Below, in pieces: positions 26,855 to 36,283 of a stretch of 64,000 nt of DNA. A model generated the notes under the pieces. That model saw only the letters and a program-made list of their open reading frames with translations. It did no database searches and was not told where the DNA came from. Numbering within the stretch: the first letter of the stretch is position 1; each line of letters starts with the position of its first letter. The DNA comes from TMED8 sp038125725 (GTDB taxonomy: Bacteria > Pseudomonadota > Alphaproteobacteria > Rhodospirillales > Casp-alpha2). The stretch is from the NCBI GenBank assembly GCA_038125725.1, contig JAYPEK010000005.1, positions 79,113 through 143,112 on the forward strand. Reading direction: 5' to 3'. Made by a program: the position numbers and the translations under genes.

Positions 26855-28063
26855 ATGACCGAAAAACGGCAATCCCTGACGATTCTCACGATTTGCGTCG
26901 TGGCCACGCTGGCGCTTTGGTTTTCGACCACGGCGGTGGTGCCGTCGCTGATCAAGGCCTATGCCCTGAGCGCCGAGCGCATTTCCATGTTCACCAGCGC
27001 GGTGCAGTTGGGCTTCGTCTGCGGCACCGTGCTCAGCGCCCTGCTCGGCCTTGCCGACCGCCTGGACCCCAGGCGCTTCTTCATGGTCTCGGCACTGATC
27101 GCGGCAGCCGCCAACGCCACCTTGCTTGTGCTGCATCCGGAATCGGATGGCGTTCTTGTCTGCCGTTTCATCACCGGCGCCTGCATGGCCGGGGTCTATC
27201 CCGTCTCCATGAAGATCGCCGCCGCCTGGGCCGACGAAGACCTGGGCCTCCTGGTCGGCACCCTGGTCGGCGCCCTGACGCTGGGTTCGGCGGCGCCGCA
27301 TCTGTTCAACGCCTTCGGCGGGGTCGACTGGCGGCTCACGCTGATGGTCGGCTCGCTGACGGCACTCGCCGGCGGGCTCGGCATCGGGCTCGTCAGGCTC
27401 GGTCCGAAACAGCGCCCCTCGCCGCCGTTCCGCCCGGCCGCCGCCCTGCAGGCGTTTCGCGATCCGGCACTCCGGCTCGCCAATCTCGGCTATCTCGGGC
27501 ACATGTGGGAGCTCTATGCCATGTGGGCCTGGATCGGCGTCTTCCTGGATGCCAGCTTCCGCCTCGCCATCGACGGCGATACCGCTGCCATCCAGGCGCG
27601 TCTGGCGACCTTCCTGGTCATGGGGGTCGGCGGCGGCATCGGCTGCATTGCCGGTGGCTTCCTCGCCGACCGTCTGGGTCGCACCTACCTAACCATGGCG
27701 GCGATGGCCGTCAGCGGCACCTGCGCGCTTACCGTCGGTCTCTTGTTCGGCGGCAATCCCCGGCTGCTGACGGCGCTTTGCTTCGTCTGGGGCGTCAGCA
27801 TTGTCGCCGATTCGGCGCAGTTCTCTTCCTCCGTCACCGAACTGGCGCCGCCAGAGCGCATCGGCACCATGCTGACCGTACAAACCTCGGCCGGGTTCCT
27901 GCTCACCCTCATTACCGTGCACCTGATGCCGCACGCGGTCGATTGGTGGGGCTGGGACAAGGCCTTCGCCATCCTGGCCATCGGACCGATCTGGGGCGTC
28001 ATTGCCATGGGCCGGCTGCGGCTCCGGCCGGAATCGGCGAAAATGGCCGGCGGGCGGCGCTGA
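26855..28063 (+). CDS. Major facilitator superfamily transporter
   Basis: 402-residue inner-membrane protein with about 12 hydrophobic segments. The loop motifs are GLADRLDPRRFFMVSAL between segments 2 and 3 and GGFLADRLGRTYLTMAAM in the C-terminal half. ATG 26855 with GAGG seven bases upstream is preferred to the longer frame at 26825. Substrate unknown; the neighbours (ndk, an ABC-F protein) give no hint. Confidence 0.9.
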   Translation: MTEKRQSLTILTICVVATLALWFSTTAVVPSLIKAYALSAERISMFTSAVQLGFVCGTVLSALLGLADRLDPRRFFMVSALIAAAANATLLVLHPESDGVLVCRFITGACMAGVYPVSMKIAAAWADEDLGLLVGTLVGALTLGSAAPHLFNAFGGVDWRLTLMVGSLTALAGGLGIGLVRLGPKQRPSPPFRPAAALQAFRDPALRLANLGYLGHMWELYAMWAWIGVFLDASFRLAIDGDTAAIQARLATFLVMGVGGGIGCIAGGFLADRLGRTYLTMAAMAVSGTCALTVGLLFGGNPRLLTALCFVWGVSIVADSAQFSSSVTELAPPERIGTMLTVQTSAGFLLTLITVHLMPHAVDWWGWDKAFAILAIGPIWGVIAMGRLRLRPESAKMAGGRR

Positions 28064-28110
28064 TCACGCCGGGCTAGAGCCAAGCCCTCCGCCGTGCTAC
28101 ATCGCCTGCC

Positions 28111-29997
28111 ATGTTGCATATCAACGACCTCGTCTATCGCATTGCCGGCCGCACGCTGTTCGACGGCGCCACCCTGCACGTGCCGGCCGGGCACAAGATG
28201 GGCCTGGTCGGCCGCAACGGCACCGGCAAGACGACCCTGTTCAAACTGATCCTGGGTGAGCTCTCGCCCGACGACGGCGCGGTCCGGGTGCGCAAGGCCA
28301 TGCGCGTCGGCACCGTCGCGCAGGAAGCGCCGGGCGGGTCAGAGACCCTGATCGAGCACGTGCTCGCCGCCGACACCGAACGGGCCGAATTGCTACAGGA
28401 CGCCGAAACCGCCACCGATGCCCACGACATCGCCCACATCCATACCCGCCTCGCCGATATCGATGCGGAAACCGCGCCGGCCCGCGCGGCGCGCATCCTC
28501 GCCGGCCTCGGTTTCGACGAAGCCAACCAACAGCGACCCTGCGGCGAGTTTTCCGGCGGCTGGCGCATGCGCGTTGCCTTGGCCGCGGCGCTGTTCGCCA
28601 ACCCCGACCTGTTGCTGCTGGACGAACCGACCAACCACCTCGACCTGGAAGCGGCGCTTTGGCTCGAAGGCTACCTCGCCACCTGGCCCGGCACGCTGGT
28701 GGTCATCAGCCATGACCGCACGCTGCTCAACAAAGTGGTGGGCGAGATCGCGCACCTGGAGAACCTGCGCCTGACCCGCTACGCCGGCGGTTACGACCGT
28801 TTCGAGCGGACCCGGCGCGAGCGCCAGGAACTGGACGCCAAGCTGCGCTCCAAGCAACAAGTCCAGCGCCGCCATATCGAGGCCTTCGTCGAGCGCTTTC
28901 GCTTCAAGGCCTCGAAAGCGCGCCAGGCGCAAAGCCGTTTGAAGATGCTGGAGCGCATGGCGCCCATTGCATCCGTGGTCGAGGAGCGCACCGTCGCCTT
29001 CGACTTCCCGGATCCAGAGCCGCTGTCGCCGCCGCTGATCGCGCTCGACGGGGCCGAAGCCGGCTACGACGGAACGCCGGTGCTCAAGGGCCTCGATCTC
29101 CGCATCGACATGGACGACCGCATTGCGCTGCTGGGCGCCAACGGCAACGGCAAGTCGACGCTGGTCAAGCTGCTGGCCGGGCGCCTCAAGCCGATGACCG
29201 GCAAGCTGACCAAGTCGGCGAAGCTCAAGGTCGGCTACTTCGCCCAGCATCAGGCCGAGGAACTGACCCTTTCGGAGACGCCCTACCAGCACCTGGCGAG
29301 GTTGATGCCGATGGCGACGGAGGCCAAGGTGCGCGCGCACCTGGGCCGTTTCGGCTTCTCCGGCGAGCGCGCCGACGTCAAGTGCGAGGGCCTCTCGGGC
29401 GGCGAGAAGGCGCGCCTCTTGTTCGCCATGACCAGCACCGAGCAACCGCACATCCTGCTGCTCGACGAACCGACCAACCACCTGGACGTCGATGCCCGCG
29501 AGGCGCTGGTGCAGGCGCTGAACACCTACGACGGCGCGGTGGTGCTGGTCAGCCACGACGCGCATCTGGTGGAACTGGTCTGCGACCGGTTGTGGCTGGT
29601 CGCGGACGGCGGCTGCCAGGCCTTCGAGGGCGATCTCTCCGACTACCGCGACATGCTCACCGAGAGCCGCCGCGCCAAACGCCGGTCCGAGAAGGCCGAC
29701 GCCGACGAGCCCGAGACCAGCGCCGCGAGCAAGAAGGAAGCCCGCAGAGAACGCGCCCAGCAGCGCGCGGCGACGGCGGACCTGCGGAAGTCGGTCAAGG
29801 ACCACGAGCGCCGGATCGAGAAGCTCAGTGCCGACATCGAGGCGCTGGAGCAACGGCTGTCCTCGCCGGAAGTCTATGAAGGGCCGACCGCGAAGTTGAT
29901 GGAACTGCAACTCCGCCACGCCGACTTCAAGGCCAAGCTGGCCGAGGCGGAAGAGGCCTGGCTGGACCTATCCGAGCGGCTCGAGGCCGTCCAATAG
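28111..29997 (+). CDS. ABC-F family ATPase (Uup/YheS-like)
   Basis: 628 residues with two ABC ATPase domains and no membrane segment. Walker A motifs are GRNGTGKTTLF and GANGNGKSTLV, signatures FSGGWRMRVALA and LSGGEKARLLFA, Walker B LLLLDEPTNHLD and ILLLDEPTNHLD, with an inter-domain linker (residues ~245-300) and a charged coiled-coil tail (from ~520). ABC-F proteins act on ribosomes or on DNA/RNA, and some give antibiotic resistance; here the linker and tail suggest a housekeeping Uup-like type. Its end overlaps the GGDEF/EAL gene by 30 bases. Confidence 0.93.
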   Translation: MLHINDLVYRIAGRTLFDGATLHVPAGHKMGLVGRNGTGKTTLFKLILGELSPDDGAVRVRKAMRVGTVAQEAPGGSETLIEHVLAADTERAELLQDAETATDAHDIAHIHTRLADIDAETAPARAARILAGLGFDEANQQRPCGEFSGGWRMRVALAAALFANPDLLLLDEPTNHLDLEAALWLEGYLATWPGTLVVISHDRTLLNKVVGEIAHLENLRLTRYAGGYDRFERTRRERQELDAKLRSKQQVQRRHIEAFVERFRFKASKARQAQSRLKMLERMAPIASVVEERTVAFDFPDPEPLSPPLIALDGAEAGYDGTPVLKGLDLRIDMDDRIALLGANGNGKSTLVKLLAGRLKPMTGKLTKSAKLKVGYFAQHQAEELTLSETPYQHLARLMPMATEAKVRAHLGRFGFSGERADVKCEGLSGGEKARLLFAMTSTEQPHILLLDEPTNHLDVDAREALVQALNTYDGAVVLVSHDAHLVELVCDRLWLVADGGCQAFEGDLSDYRDMLTESRRAKRRSEKADADEPETSAASKKEARRERAQQRAATADLRKSVKDHERRIEKLSADIEALEQRLSSPEVYEGPTAKLMELQLRHADFKAKLAEAEEAWLDLSERLEAVQ

Positions 29998-31728
29998 GCC
30001 GCGCCGCCACTTGCTGCGCTGCTGGTTCCAGTCGAGGCCCGATCGGTCGAGGGCGGGACGGAACGGCGACGGGTCGAAACCCTGCATAAACGCGGCGAAG
30101 GCGTCCGGCGGCAACGGCTTGGAGACGAAGTAACCCTGCACTTCCTGGCAGGCGATGCCGTGCAGGAAGGCCATCTGCTCGGCGGTCTCGACGCCTTCGG
30201 CGGTGACCGCCATGTCGAAGCTCTGGCCGAGCGTGGTGACCGCGCGGGCGATGGCGCCGCCCTTGGCGGAATGACCGATATCGTCGACGCCGGCCTTGTC
30301 GATCTTGATCCGCTGCACCGGGAAGTTCTTCAGATAGCTGAGGCTGGAATAGCCGGTGCCGAAATCGTCGATGGCCAGCGAAATACAGAGCCGGGCAATG
30401 CCGTCGAACACCTCCGACGCCTTCTCGGCGTCGTCCATGGCGGCTGTCTCGGTGATCTCGAGCTCCAGGTAAGCCGGCGGCAGGCCGGTTTCCGCCAAAG
30501 CGCGGCGCAGGTCGTCCAGCAGCGTCGGGTTGCGGAACTGTACCGCCGACAGGTTGACCGCCACCTTCAACGGCCCGAGCCCGGCATCGTTCCAGTCGCG
30601 CGTGCGGCGGCAGGCCTCGCGCAGCACCCAGTCGCCTAGCGGAATGATCAGCCGCGAGGTCTCGGCGATGGGGATGAACTCGGCCGGCGAGACGAAGCCC
30701 ATCTCAGGGTGGATCCAGCGCACCAGCGCCTCCATCCCCGCCACCCGCCCGGTGGCGAGATCGAGCTTCGGCTGGTAGTGCAGCTCCAGCACCTCGCGTT
30801 CGATGGCGAGGCGCAGTTCGTGTTCCAGCGCATGGCGGCGCTGCACCTCGTCGTTCATCTCGGCGATGAAGAAGCGATGCGTGTCGCCGCCTTCGGCCTT
30901 GCAGCGGTCGAGCGCGATATCGGCATGATTCAGCAGTTCGTCCGCATCGTCGGCGTCGTCGGGATAAACGGCGGCACCGATGGACGCGGCGGGGAACACC
31001 TCGTCGCCGCCGAGCGTCAGCGGTTCGCGCAGCGCCGCATTGAGCCGCCGCGCCAGACGGTCGACACCGGCGGTGCCGGCCGGTTCCGGCTGCAGCACGG
31101 CAAACTCGTCGCCGCCCAGCCGGGCCACCAGGTCGGTCGCGCGAAGACAACGATTGAGCCGTTCGGCGGTGATCCGAAGAAGATCGTCGCCGGCGCCATG
31201 GCCCTTGGTTTCGTTGATCAGCTTGAAGTCGTCGAGGCCGATGACCAGCACGCCGACCAGCCGGCCCTGGCGCTTGGCCATGGCCAGCGTCTGCGCCAAC
31301 TGGTCACGGAACACGGACCGCGTCGCCAATCCGGTCAGGCTGTCGAGATGCGCCTGGCGCTCTGCATCCAGGGCGGCGGCCTTGTAGTGAGTGACGTCAT
31401 GCGCCTGCACAGTAATCCAGTCGCTGTCCGCGCGCGGCGAGGCGCAAACGTCAAACACCCGCTCGCCGACGGAAATCTCGGTGCGTTCGTCTTCGGATTG
31501 CAACAGCGCGCGAACCGGCTCCAGCCAGTAACCCGGCAGAGCACTGCCCAGTCCCGAGCCGAACGGCCGCAGCAATTCGCCCGCCTTGGCGTTGGCATAG
31601 CGCACGATACCGTCGGCATCGATTCGGAAGATCGGTTCCGGCGCCTCCATGACGATGCCGGCGGCATCATGCGCATCGGCGTCCAGTGCCGTGTCATCCG
31701 CCGTCGATCGATTTTCCCACCTGGTCAT
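29968..31728 (-). CDS. PAS-GGDEF-EAL c-di-GMP signalling protein
   Basis: About 586 residues. An N-terminal PAS region (APEPIFRIDADGIVRYANAK) is followed by GGDEF with an intact signature RLGGDEFAVLQ and an RxxD inhibitory site (RATD) five residues before it, and an EAL domain with EALVRWIHPEMG, DDFGTGYSSLSYL and KIDKAGVDD. Both the synthase and phosphodiesterase signatures look intact. I start at ATG 31728; a longer frame to 31794 has a weaker start. The last 30 bases overlap the convergent ABC-F gene. Confidence 0.92.
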   Translation of the reverse strand: MTRWENRSTADDTALDADAHDAAGIVMEAPEPIFRIDADGIVRYANAKAGELLRPFGSGLGSALPGYWLEPVRALLQSEDERTEISVGERVFDVCASPRADSDWITVQAHDVTHYKAAALDAERQAHLDSLTGLATRSVFRDQLAQTLAMAKRQGRLVGVLVIGLDDFKLINETKGHGAGDDLLRITAERLNRCLRATDLVARLGGDEFAVLQPEPAGTAGVDRLARRLNAALREPLTLGGDEVFPAASIGAAVYPDDADDADELLNHADIALDRCKAEGGDTHRFFIAEMNDEVQRRHALEHELRLAIEREVLELHYQPKLDLATGRVAGMEALVRWIHPEMGFVSPAEFIPIAETSRLIIPLGDWVLREACRRTRDWNDAGLGPLKVAVNLSAVQFRNPTLLDDLRRALAETGLPPAYLELEITETAAMDDAEKASEVFDGIARLCISLAIDDFGTGYSSLSYLKNFPVQRIKIDKAGVDDIGHSAKGGAIARAVTTLGQSFDMAVTAEGVETAEQMAFLHGIACQEVQGYFVSKPLPPDAFAAFMQGFDPSPFRPALDRSGLDWNQQRSKWRRGLLDGLEPLG

Positions 31729-31928
31729 CGGTTCACACCCCTGGTCCCGACTTGGTCCCGATTGGGGACTTGCCTTGGTCCCCCATCCGGCCATAAGAAG
31801 AGCAGAATTCGCCGATTCGCGCGGTGATGGCTGTCACAGGGCATCGGTTTCACGTTTTTTCAATGCTTTAGCCACAAACCGCTCGGTGGGCTATGATGGC
31901 CGCCGGCCGCCACCCGAACGGAGATTCC

Positions 31929-32735
31929 ATGCCCGTCCCTCTCCTCGACGCCGCCGGCCGCGCGCATGATCCGGCTACGCCCGATGCCCGAATCCTGTCG
32001 CTGGTGCCGAGCCTGACGGAGTTGCTGCTCGACTTGGGTCTCGGCGGCAATTTGGTCGGACGGACCAACTTCTGCGTCCATCCCAAGGACCGGGTCGGCG
32101 CCTTCGCCAGCGTCGGCGGCACGAAGCAGATCGACTTCGACAAGGTTGCCGGCCTCAACCCTACCCACGCGCTGGTCAACATCGACGAGAATCCGAAGGA
32201 AATGGCCGACGCGTTGGCCGCCATGGGCATCGAGGTCGTCGTCACCCACCCGCTGCGTGTCACCGACAACCGCGAGCTGTTCCGGCTTGTCGGCGGCCTG
32301 TTCGGCGCCGAGGCAGAGGCATCGGCATTGACCCGCCAGTTCGATGCCGCGCTGGCCGAGTTGCAATCCGGCCACTGGCCCGAGCGGCGCGTGCTCTACC
32401 TGATCTGGCGCAAGCCCTGGATGAGCATCGCCCCCGAGACCTACATCGCCGACACCCTGGCCCAAGCCGGCCTCCGCGCCACCCGTCACGCCAGCGGCGA
32501 GCGCTACCCCGAGGTCGAGTTGACCGACGCGTTGCTGGCCGGGGTCGACATGGTGCTGTTCTCGACCGAGCCCTTCCCGTTCAAGGCCAAGCACCTGGAT
32601 GCCTTCGGTTCCGAGTTTCCCGATCATGCCAACAAGGCCCACCTGATCGACGCCGAGATGGTGTCGTGGTACGGCAGCCGCGCCGTGCCGGGCCTCAGGT
32701 ATCTCGCTGAATTCGCAAGGGAACTCGACCTATGA
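31929..32735 (+). CDS. BtuF-like helical-backbone metal/cobalamin receptor without signal peptide
   Basis: 268 residues of periplasmic-binding-protein class III fold: ARILSLVPSLTELLLDLGLG at the N-terminus, VGGTKQIDFDKVAGLNPTHA in the middle and YLIWRKPWMSIAPETYIAD. A signal peptide is missing: the ATG at 31929 (GGAG upstream) gives MPVPLLDAAGRAHD with no hydrophobic stretch. Related proteins transport cobalamin or iron chelates with BtuCD, but no permease or ATPase is nearby. Overlaps an MFS_1 transporter by ATGA. Could be a cytoplasmic cobalamin-binding protein. Confidence 0.85.
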   Translation: MPVPLLDAAGRAHDPATPDARILSLVPSLTELLLDLGLGGNLVGRTNFCVHPKDRVGAFASVGGTKQIDFDKVAGLNPTHALVNIDENPKEMADALAAMGIEVVVTHPLRVTDNRELFRLVGGLFGAEAEASALTRQFDAALAELQSGHWPERRVLYLIWRKPWMSIAPETYIADTLAQAGLRATRHASGERYPEVELTDALLAGVDMVLFSTEPFPFKAKHLDAFGSEFPDHANKAHLIDAEMVSWYGSRAVPGLRYLAEFARELDL

Positions 32736-33856
32736 CTTCCGTTCGCCTCGCCTGGTATTACGCCGCGGCTTTCGCGTCGATCGGCGTGATGATGCCGTTC
32801 TGGCCGCTGTGGCTGAAGTCGCGCGGCCTGACGGTGGAGGACATCGGGCTGGTGATGGCGATCGGCGTCGCCGCCAAGACCCTGGCCAATCCGCTGATCG
32901 CAGGCACCGCCGACGCCAGGGGCGAACGCAAGCGGATCATGGTGGTATTGGTGTTGCTGTCGGCGGCGGTGTTCTCGCTGTTTCACTGGACCCAGGGGTT
33001 CTGGTCGATCCTGGCGGTAACCCTCGCCTACCAGATGTTCTGGTCGCCGAACATGCCGCTGATGGAATCGCTGACCATGCAGACGGCCAAGCGCGAACCC
33101 ATCGACTACGGCCGCGTGCGGCTCTGGGGATCGCTGACCTTCATCGCCGGCGCCTGGGGCATGGGCCACCTGTTGGACGGCGGCTCCATCGACTTGGTCT
33201 ATTGGGTGACGTTGTCGCTCTTGGGCGTCGCCGTGATCACCACCCTGACCCTGCCAGACACGCGTATCGCCAGATCGGCCGGCGGCCGCGCGCCCTTGGG
33301 CGCGGTGCTGACCGACCGCACCTTCATCGTCTTCGTCGCGGCAACCGCGCTGATCCAGTCCAGCCACGGCGTCTATTACACCGTCGGCACCATCCACTGG
33401 CAGAACGTCGGACATTCGGAAGGCGCCATCGGCTGGCTCTGGGCGGAGGGCGTCATCGCCGAAGTGCTGCTGTTCATCTGGGGCGATAAGCTGGTCAAGC
33501 GCTTCGGCGCCGCGCGGCTGATTGCGCTCGGTGGCCTCGGCGGGCTGATCCGCTGGGCCGGCACCGGCGTTACCGACGCGCTGCCGGCGTTGATGGTCCT
33601 GCAACTGCTTCATGCCTTCACCTTCGGCGCCGCGCATCTCGGCGCCGTCCACTTCATCGCCCGGCGCATGGCGCCGGAGGTCTCGGCCACGGCACAGAGC
33701 GTCTACGCCGCCGTGGTCATGGGTCTCGCCATGGGCGCCGCCGCATGGGCGTCCGGCCAGCTCTATACCGGCTATGGTTCCAAAGCCTACCTGGCCATGG
33801 CGGTCATGGCCGGGATCGGCGGTGCCATCGCCTATTCCCTGAGACGACGAACCTGA
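32732..33856 (+). CDS. MFS_1-like transporter (HcaT/LacY-related)
   Basis: 374-residue transporter with about 12 hydrophobic segments. The N-terminus (YYAAAFASIGVMMPFWPLWL) and the middle QTAKREPIDYGRVRLWGSL are typical of the MFS_1-like group around phenylpropionate permease HcaT. The C-terminal half has SATAQSVYAAVVMGLAMGAA. Starts inside the previous gene (ATGA), so it is translationally coupled to a cobalamin-type binding protein, an odd pairing. Substrate unknown. Confidence 0.88.
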   Translation: MTSVRLAWYYAAAFASIGVMMPFWPLWLKSRGLTVEDIGLVMAIGVAAKTLANPLIAGTADARGERKRIMVVLVLLSAAVFSLFHWTQGFWSILAVTLAYQMFWSPNMPLMESLTMQTAKREPIDYGRVRLWGSLTFIAGAWGMGHLLDGGSIDLVYWVTLSLLGVAVITTLTLPDTRIARSAGGRAPLGAVLTDRTFIVFVAATALIQSSHGVYYTVGTIHWQNVGHSEGAIGWLWAEGVIAEVLLFIWGDKLVKRFGAARLIALGGLGGLIRWAGTGVTDALPALMVLQLLHAFTFGAAHLGAVHFIARRMAPEVSATAQSVYAAVVMGLAMGAAAWASGQLYTGYGSKAYLAMAVMAGIGGAIAYSLRRRT

Positions 33857-33867
33857 GGAGACCCCGC

Positions 33868-34176
33868 ATGGACTTGGACACCTTCGCCGATTGGGCCGAC
33901 GCCATTCCGCTCCGGCCGGACCTCACCCGCGACGACGAGAAACACCTGGGCTATTTGGGCCTGGGCCTGGCCGGCGAGGCCGGGGAAACCGTCGAGGTGA
34001 TCAAGAAACACCTCCGTGACGGGCCCATCGACATGGCGGCGCTCAGGCATGAACTCGGCGACGTGTTCTTCTATCTCGCCTGCATTTGCCAGCACCTGGA
34101 TCTCGACATGGGCGATATCATGGCCGAGGCCCGCACCCGCATCGACGCCAAGGTCGCCGCCGCCAACAAGAACTGA
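33868..34176 (+). CDS. MazG-like nucleotide pyrophosphohydrolase
   Basis: 102 residues of all-alpha NTP-PPase fold: LGLAGEAGETVEVIKKHL carries the first metal-binding ExxE, and HELGDVFFYLACICQHL carries the second ExxD. Short members remove abnormal or noncanonical nucleotides. GAGGAG about 8 bases before the ATG. Follows the transporter by 11 bases and is likely the last gene of that transcript. Confidence 0.88.
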   Translation: MDLDTFADWADAIPLRPDLTRDDEKHLGYLGLGLAGEAGETVEVIKKHLRDGPIDMAALRHELGDVFFYLACICQHLDLDMGDIMAEARTRIDAKVAAANKN

Positions 34177-34178
34177 GC

Positions 34179-35081
34179 CTAACCGTTGCCACGCGCCTGG
34201 ATGGCGTCCCAGCGCGCCAGCAGTTTCTCGGCGCGGCGCACCACCGGCACGTCGATCATTTTGCCGTCGACGGTGATGGCGCCGACTCCCGACGCCTGGG
34301 CCTCGGCATAAGCGTCGACCACGCGCCGCGCGTGATCCACTTCTTCCGCTGACGGCGAAAAGGCCGCGTTCAACACCGGCACGACGCTCGGGTGGATGCA
34401 GGCTGCGCCCTCGAAGCCGAACCGGCGCGAGCGCTCGGCGACGACGCGGACGGCATCCAGGTCGTTGTAGTCGGCGACCGTGCCCATGATGCCGAAAGGC
34501 TGCAGGCCGCAGGCGCGGGCGACGATGTTCAGGTGCTGCTTGGGCATGGCCAGGGTGTCTGAATCGGGCACCATGCTGAGTTCCAGGGCCATGTCCTCGC
34601 CGCCCAGTTGCAGCGCCGCCGTGCGCGCATCGGCGCGGCCGATTTCCTCGGCCTTCAGATACGCCGCCGCCGTCTCGATCATGACGACGAGGCGGATGCC
34701 GCCCGCAGCAAGGCCGCGCGCCGCCTCCAACTCGCCGATGCGCCCGGAGATCGCCCGCACGTAGGCCGCGTCCCGCGCCTTGGTGACGTAGATGCCGCGC
34801 ACGCCGGAAATGACAGCGGCTTCCAGGTCCTCCATCGCGTCCGCCTCGGGCGAATTGATGCGTACCGTCACGTCGGCGCCGGCCTGGCCGACCTGGCCGA
34901 CAGCGTCGGCCAACGCGGCCCGCGCCGCCGGGCGCTCGGCAGCCGGGACGCTGTCTTCGAGATCGAGGATGACGGCGTCGGCGCCGCGCGTATGCGCCTT
35001 GCCGACGAAACGCGGGTTATTGGCCGGCACATAGAGTTGCGAACGCCAGACCAGCGGCGCGTGGTTGGGATCGGCGGTCAT
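34179..35081 (-). CDS. HpcH/HpaI aldolase / CitE-like lyase
   Basis: Mg2+-dependent C-C lyase of the CitE/malyl-CoA lyase family, 300 residues. RSQLYVPANNPRFVGKAHTR, VILDLEDSVPAAER (metal-binding region), VTVRINSPEADAMEDLEAAV and LVVMIETAAAYLKAEEI, then GGEDMALELSM are conserved positions. It may cleave malyl-, citramalyl- or related CoA esters. Overlaps the start-side neighbour, a CoA transferase, by 4 bases, so the pair may activate and split a dicarboxylic acid CoA ester. Specific substrate unknown. Confidence 0.9.
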   Translation of the reverse strand: MTADPNHAPLVWRSQLYVPANNPRFVGKAHTRGADAVILDLEDSVPAAERPAARAALADAVGQVGQAGADVTVRINSPEADAMEDLEAAVISGVRGIYVTKARDAAYVRAISGRIGELEAARGLAAGGIRLVVMIETAAAYLKAEEIGRADARTAALQLGGEDMALELSMVPDSDTLAMPKQHLNIVARACGLQPFGIMGTVADYNDLDAVRVVAERSRRFGFEGAACIHPSVVPVLNAAFSPSAEEVDHARRVVDAYAEAQASGVGAITVDGKMIDVPVVRRAEKLLARWDAIQARGNG

Positions 35082-36283
35082 ATGATCTCTTCCTTTCTGA
35101 GCGTGGCAATTTCCTCGGCGCCGAAACCGGCGGCGGCAAGGATCTCGTCGGTGTGCTGGCCGAGCGTCGGCGCCGGGCGGCGGAAAGTGCCTGGCGTCCC
35201 CGACAGCCGGGGATGGATGTTGTGGTGCTTGGCGGTGCCGGTCTCGTCGTCCGGCAGGTCGATCAGGATTTCACGGCCCTGCACATGCGGGTCGGCCATG
35301 ATGTCGCTGGCGTCGTAGACCGGCGCCCCGGTGACGCTGGCCTCGGCGAAGATGGCCAGCACCTCGTCGCGGTCGCGCTCGGCAATCCACTCGGCGACGA
35401 TGTTGTTGACCTCATCACGGTTTTGTACCCGGTCGGCGTTGGTGCGAAAGCGCGGATCGGTGATCATGTCCTCGCGGCCGATGACCCGGAACAGGCGCTC
35501 GGCCATCGCCTGCATGGAGGCCGAGAGCGCAATGGCGCCGCCGTCGCGGGTGGTATAGACATCGCGCGGCGCGGCGGTGTTGGAGCGGTTGCCGACGCGC
35601 TGTTTGACCTTGCCGGTGATCTCAAAGGTATAGGCCTCGGGACCGAGGGTGGAGAGGATCGGCTCCCAGAGCGCAATATCCACCACTTGGCCATGGCCGC
35701 CCTTCAGTTCCACCTCACGCAGTGCCACCATGGTGGCGAAGGCGCCTTGCAGCCCGGCGGTCATGTCGGCCAAGGCCAGTGGCGGCAGTAGCGGCGGCCG
35801 GTCGGGAAAGCCATTTCGGCTGGCAAAGCCGGACATGGCTTCCACCAGCGAGCCGAACCCCGGCCGCTCGCGGTAGGGGCCGGTCTGGCCGAAACCCGAG
35901 ACCCGCACCATCACCAGCTTCGGGTTCGCCGCCATCAGGGCGTCGGGGCCGAGCCCCATTTCCTCCATGCGGCCGGGGCGGAAATTCTCGACCAGCACAT
36001 CGGCGTGTTCGACCAATCGCAGCACGATCTCGGCGGCGCGCGCATTGCGGAAATCCAGCGTCAGGCTGCGCTTGTTGCGGCAATAGACCTTCCAGAACGC
36101 CTGGATGCCCTCTTCCGTCCAGGCGCGCAGCGGGTCGCCCTTGCCGGCGGGCTCCACCTTGATGACGTCGGCGCCCATGTCGGCCAGTTGCAGCGTCAGC
36201 ATGTTGCCGGCCACCAGCCGGGTCAGGTCGAGTACCCGGACGCCATCCAGCGGTCCCTTGGCGGTTTCGTCGAAAGTTTTCAT
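35078..36283 (-). CDS. CaiB/BaiF CoA-transferase (type III)
   Basis: 401 residues. LDGVRVLDLTRLVAGNMLTL, DVIKVEPAGKGDPLRAWTEE and CRNKRSLTLDFRNARAAE are standard for the family; the catalytic aspartate lies in ALADMTAGLQGAFATMVAL. The second domain has DPRFRTNADRVQNRDEVNN. ATG 36283 with GGGGAG upstream; the open frame upstream runs into a repeat copy. Together with the CitE-like lyase it suggests CoA-ester transfer followed by cleavage. Confidence 0.92.
   Translation of the reverse strand: MKTFDETAKGPLDGVRVLDLTRLVAGNMLTLQLADMGADVIKVEPAGKGDPLRAWTEEGIQAFWKVYCRNKRSLTLDFRNARAAEIVLRLVEHADVLVENFRPGRMEEMGLGPDALMAANPKLVMVRVSGFGQTGPYRERPGFGSLVEAMSGFASRNGFPDRPPLLPPLALADMTAGLQGAFATMVALREVELKGGHGQVVDIALWEPILSTLGPEAYTFEITGKVKQRVGNRSNTAAPRDVYTTRDGGAIALSASMQAMAERLFRVIGREDMITDPRFRTNADRVQNRDEVNNIVAEWIAERDRDEVLAIFAEASVTGAPVYDASDIMADPHVQGREILIDLPDDETGTAKHHNIHPRLSGTPGTFRRPAPTLGQHTDEILAAAGFGAEEIATLRKEEII

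Noticed and set aside
28393..29919. Minus-strand open frame (508 codons)
   Set aside because: Opposes the ABC-F gene and shows Gln/Arg/Val-rich shadow composition.
31728..31794. TTGGTCCC direct repeats before the GGDEF/EAL gene
   Set aside because: Three short copies (8 bases) in the upstream stretch; too short to distinguish from chance or from a simple duplication.
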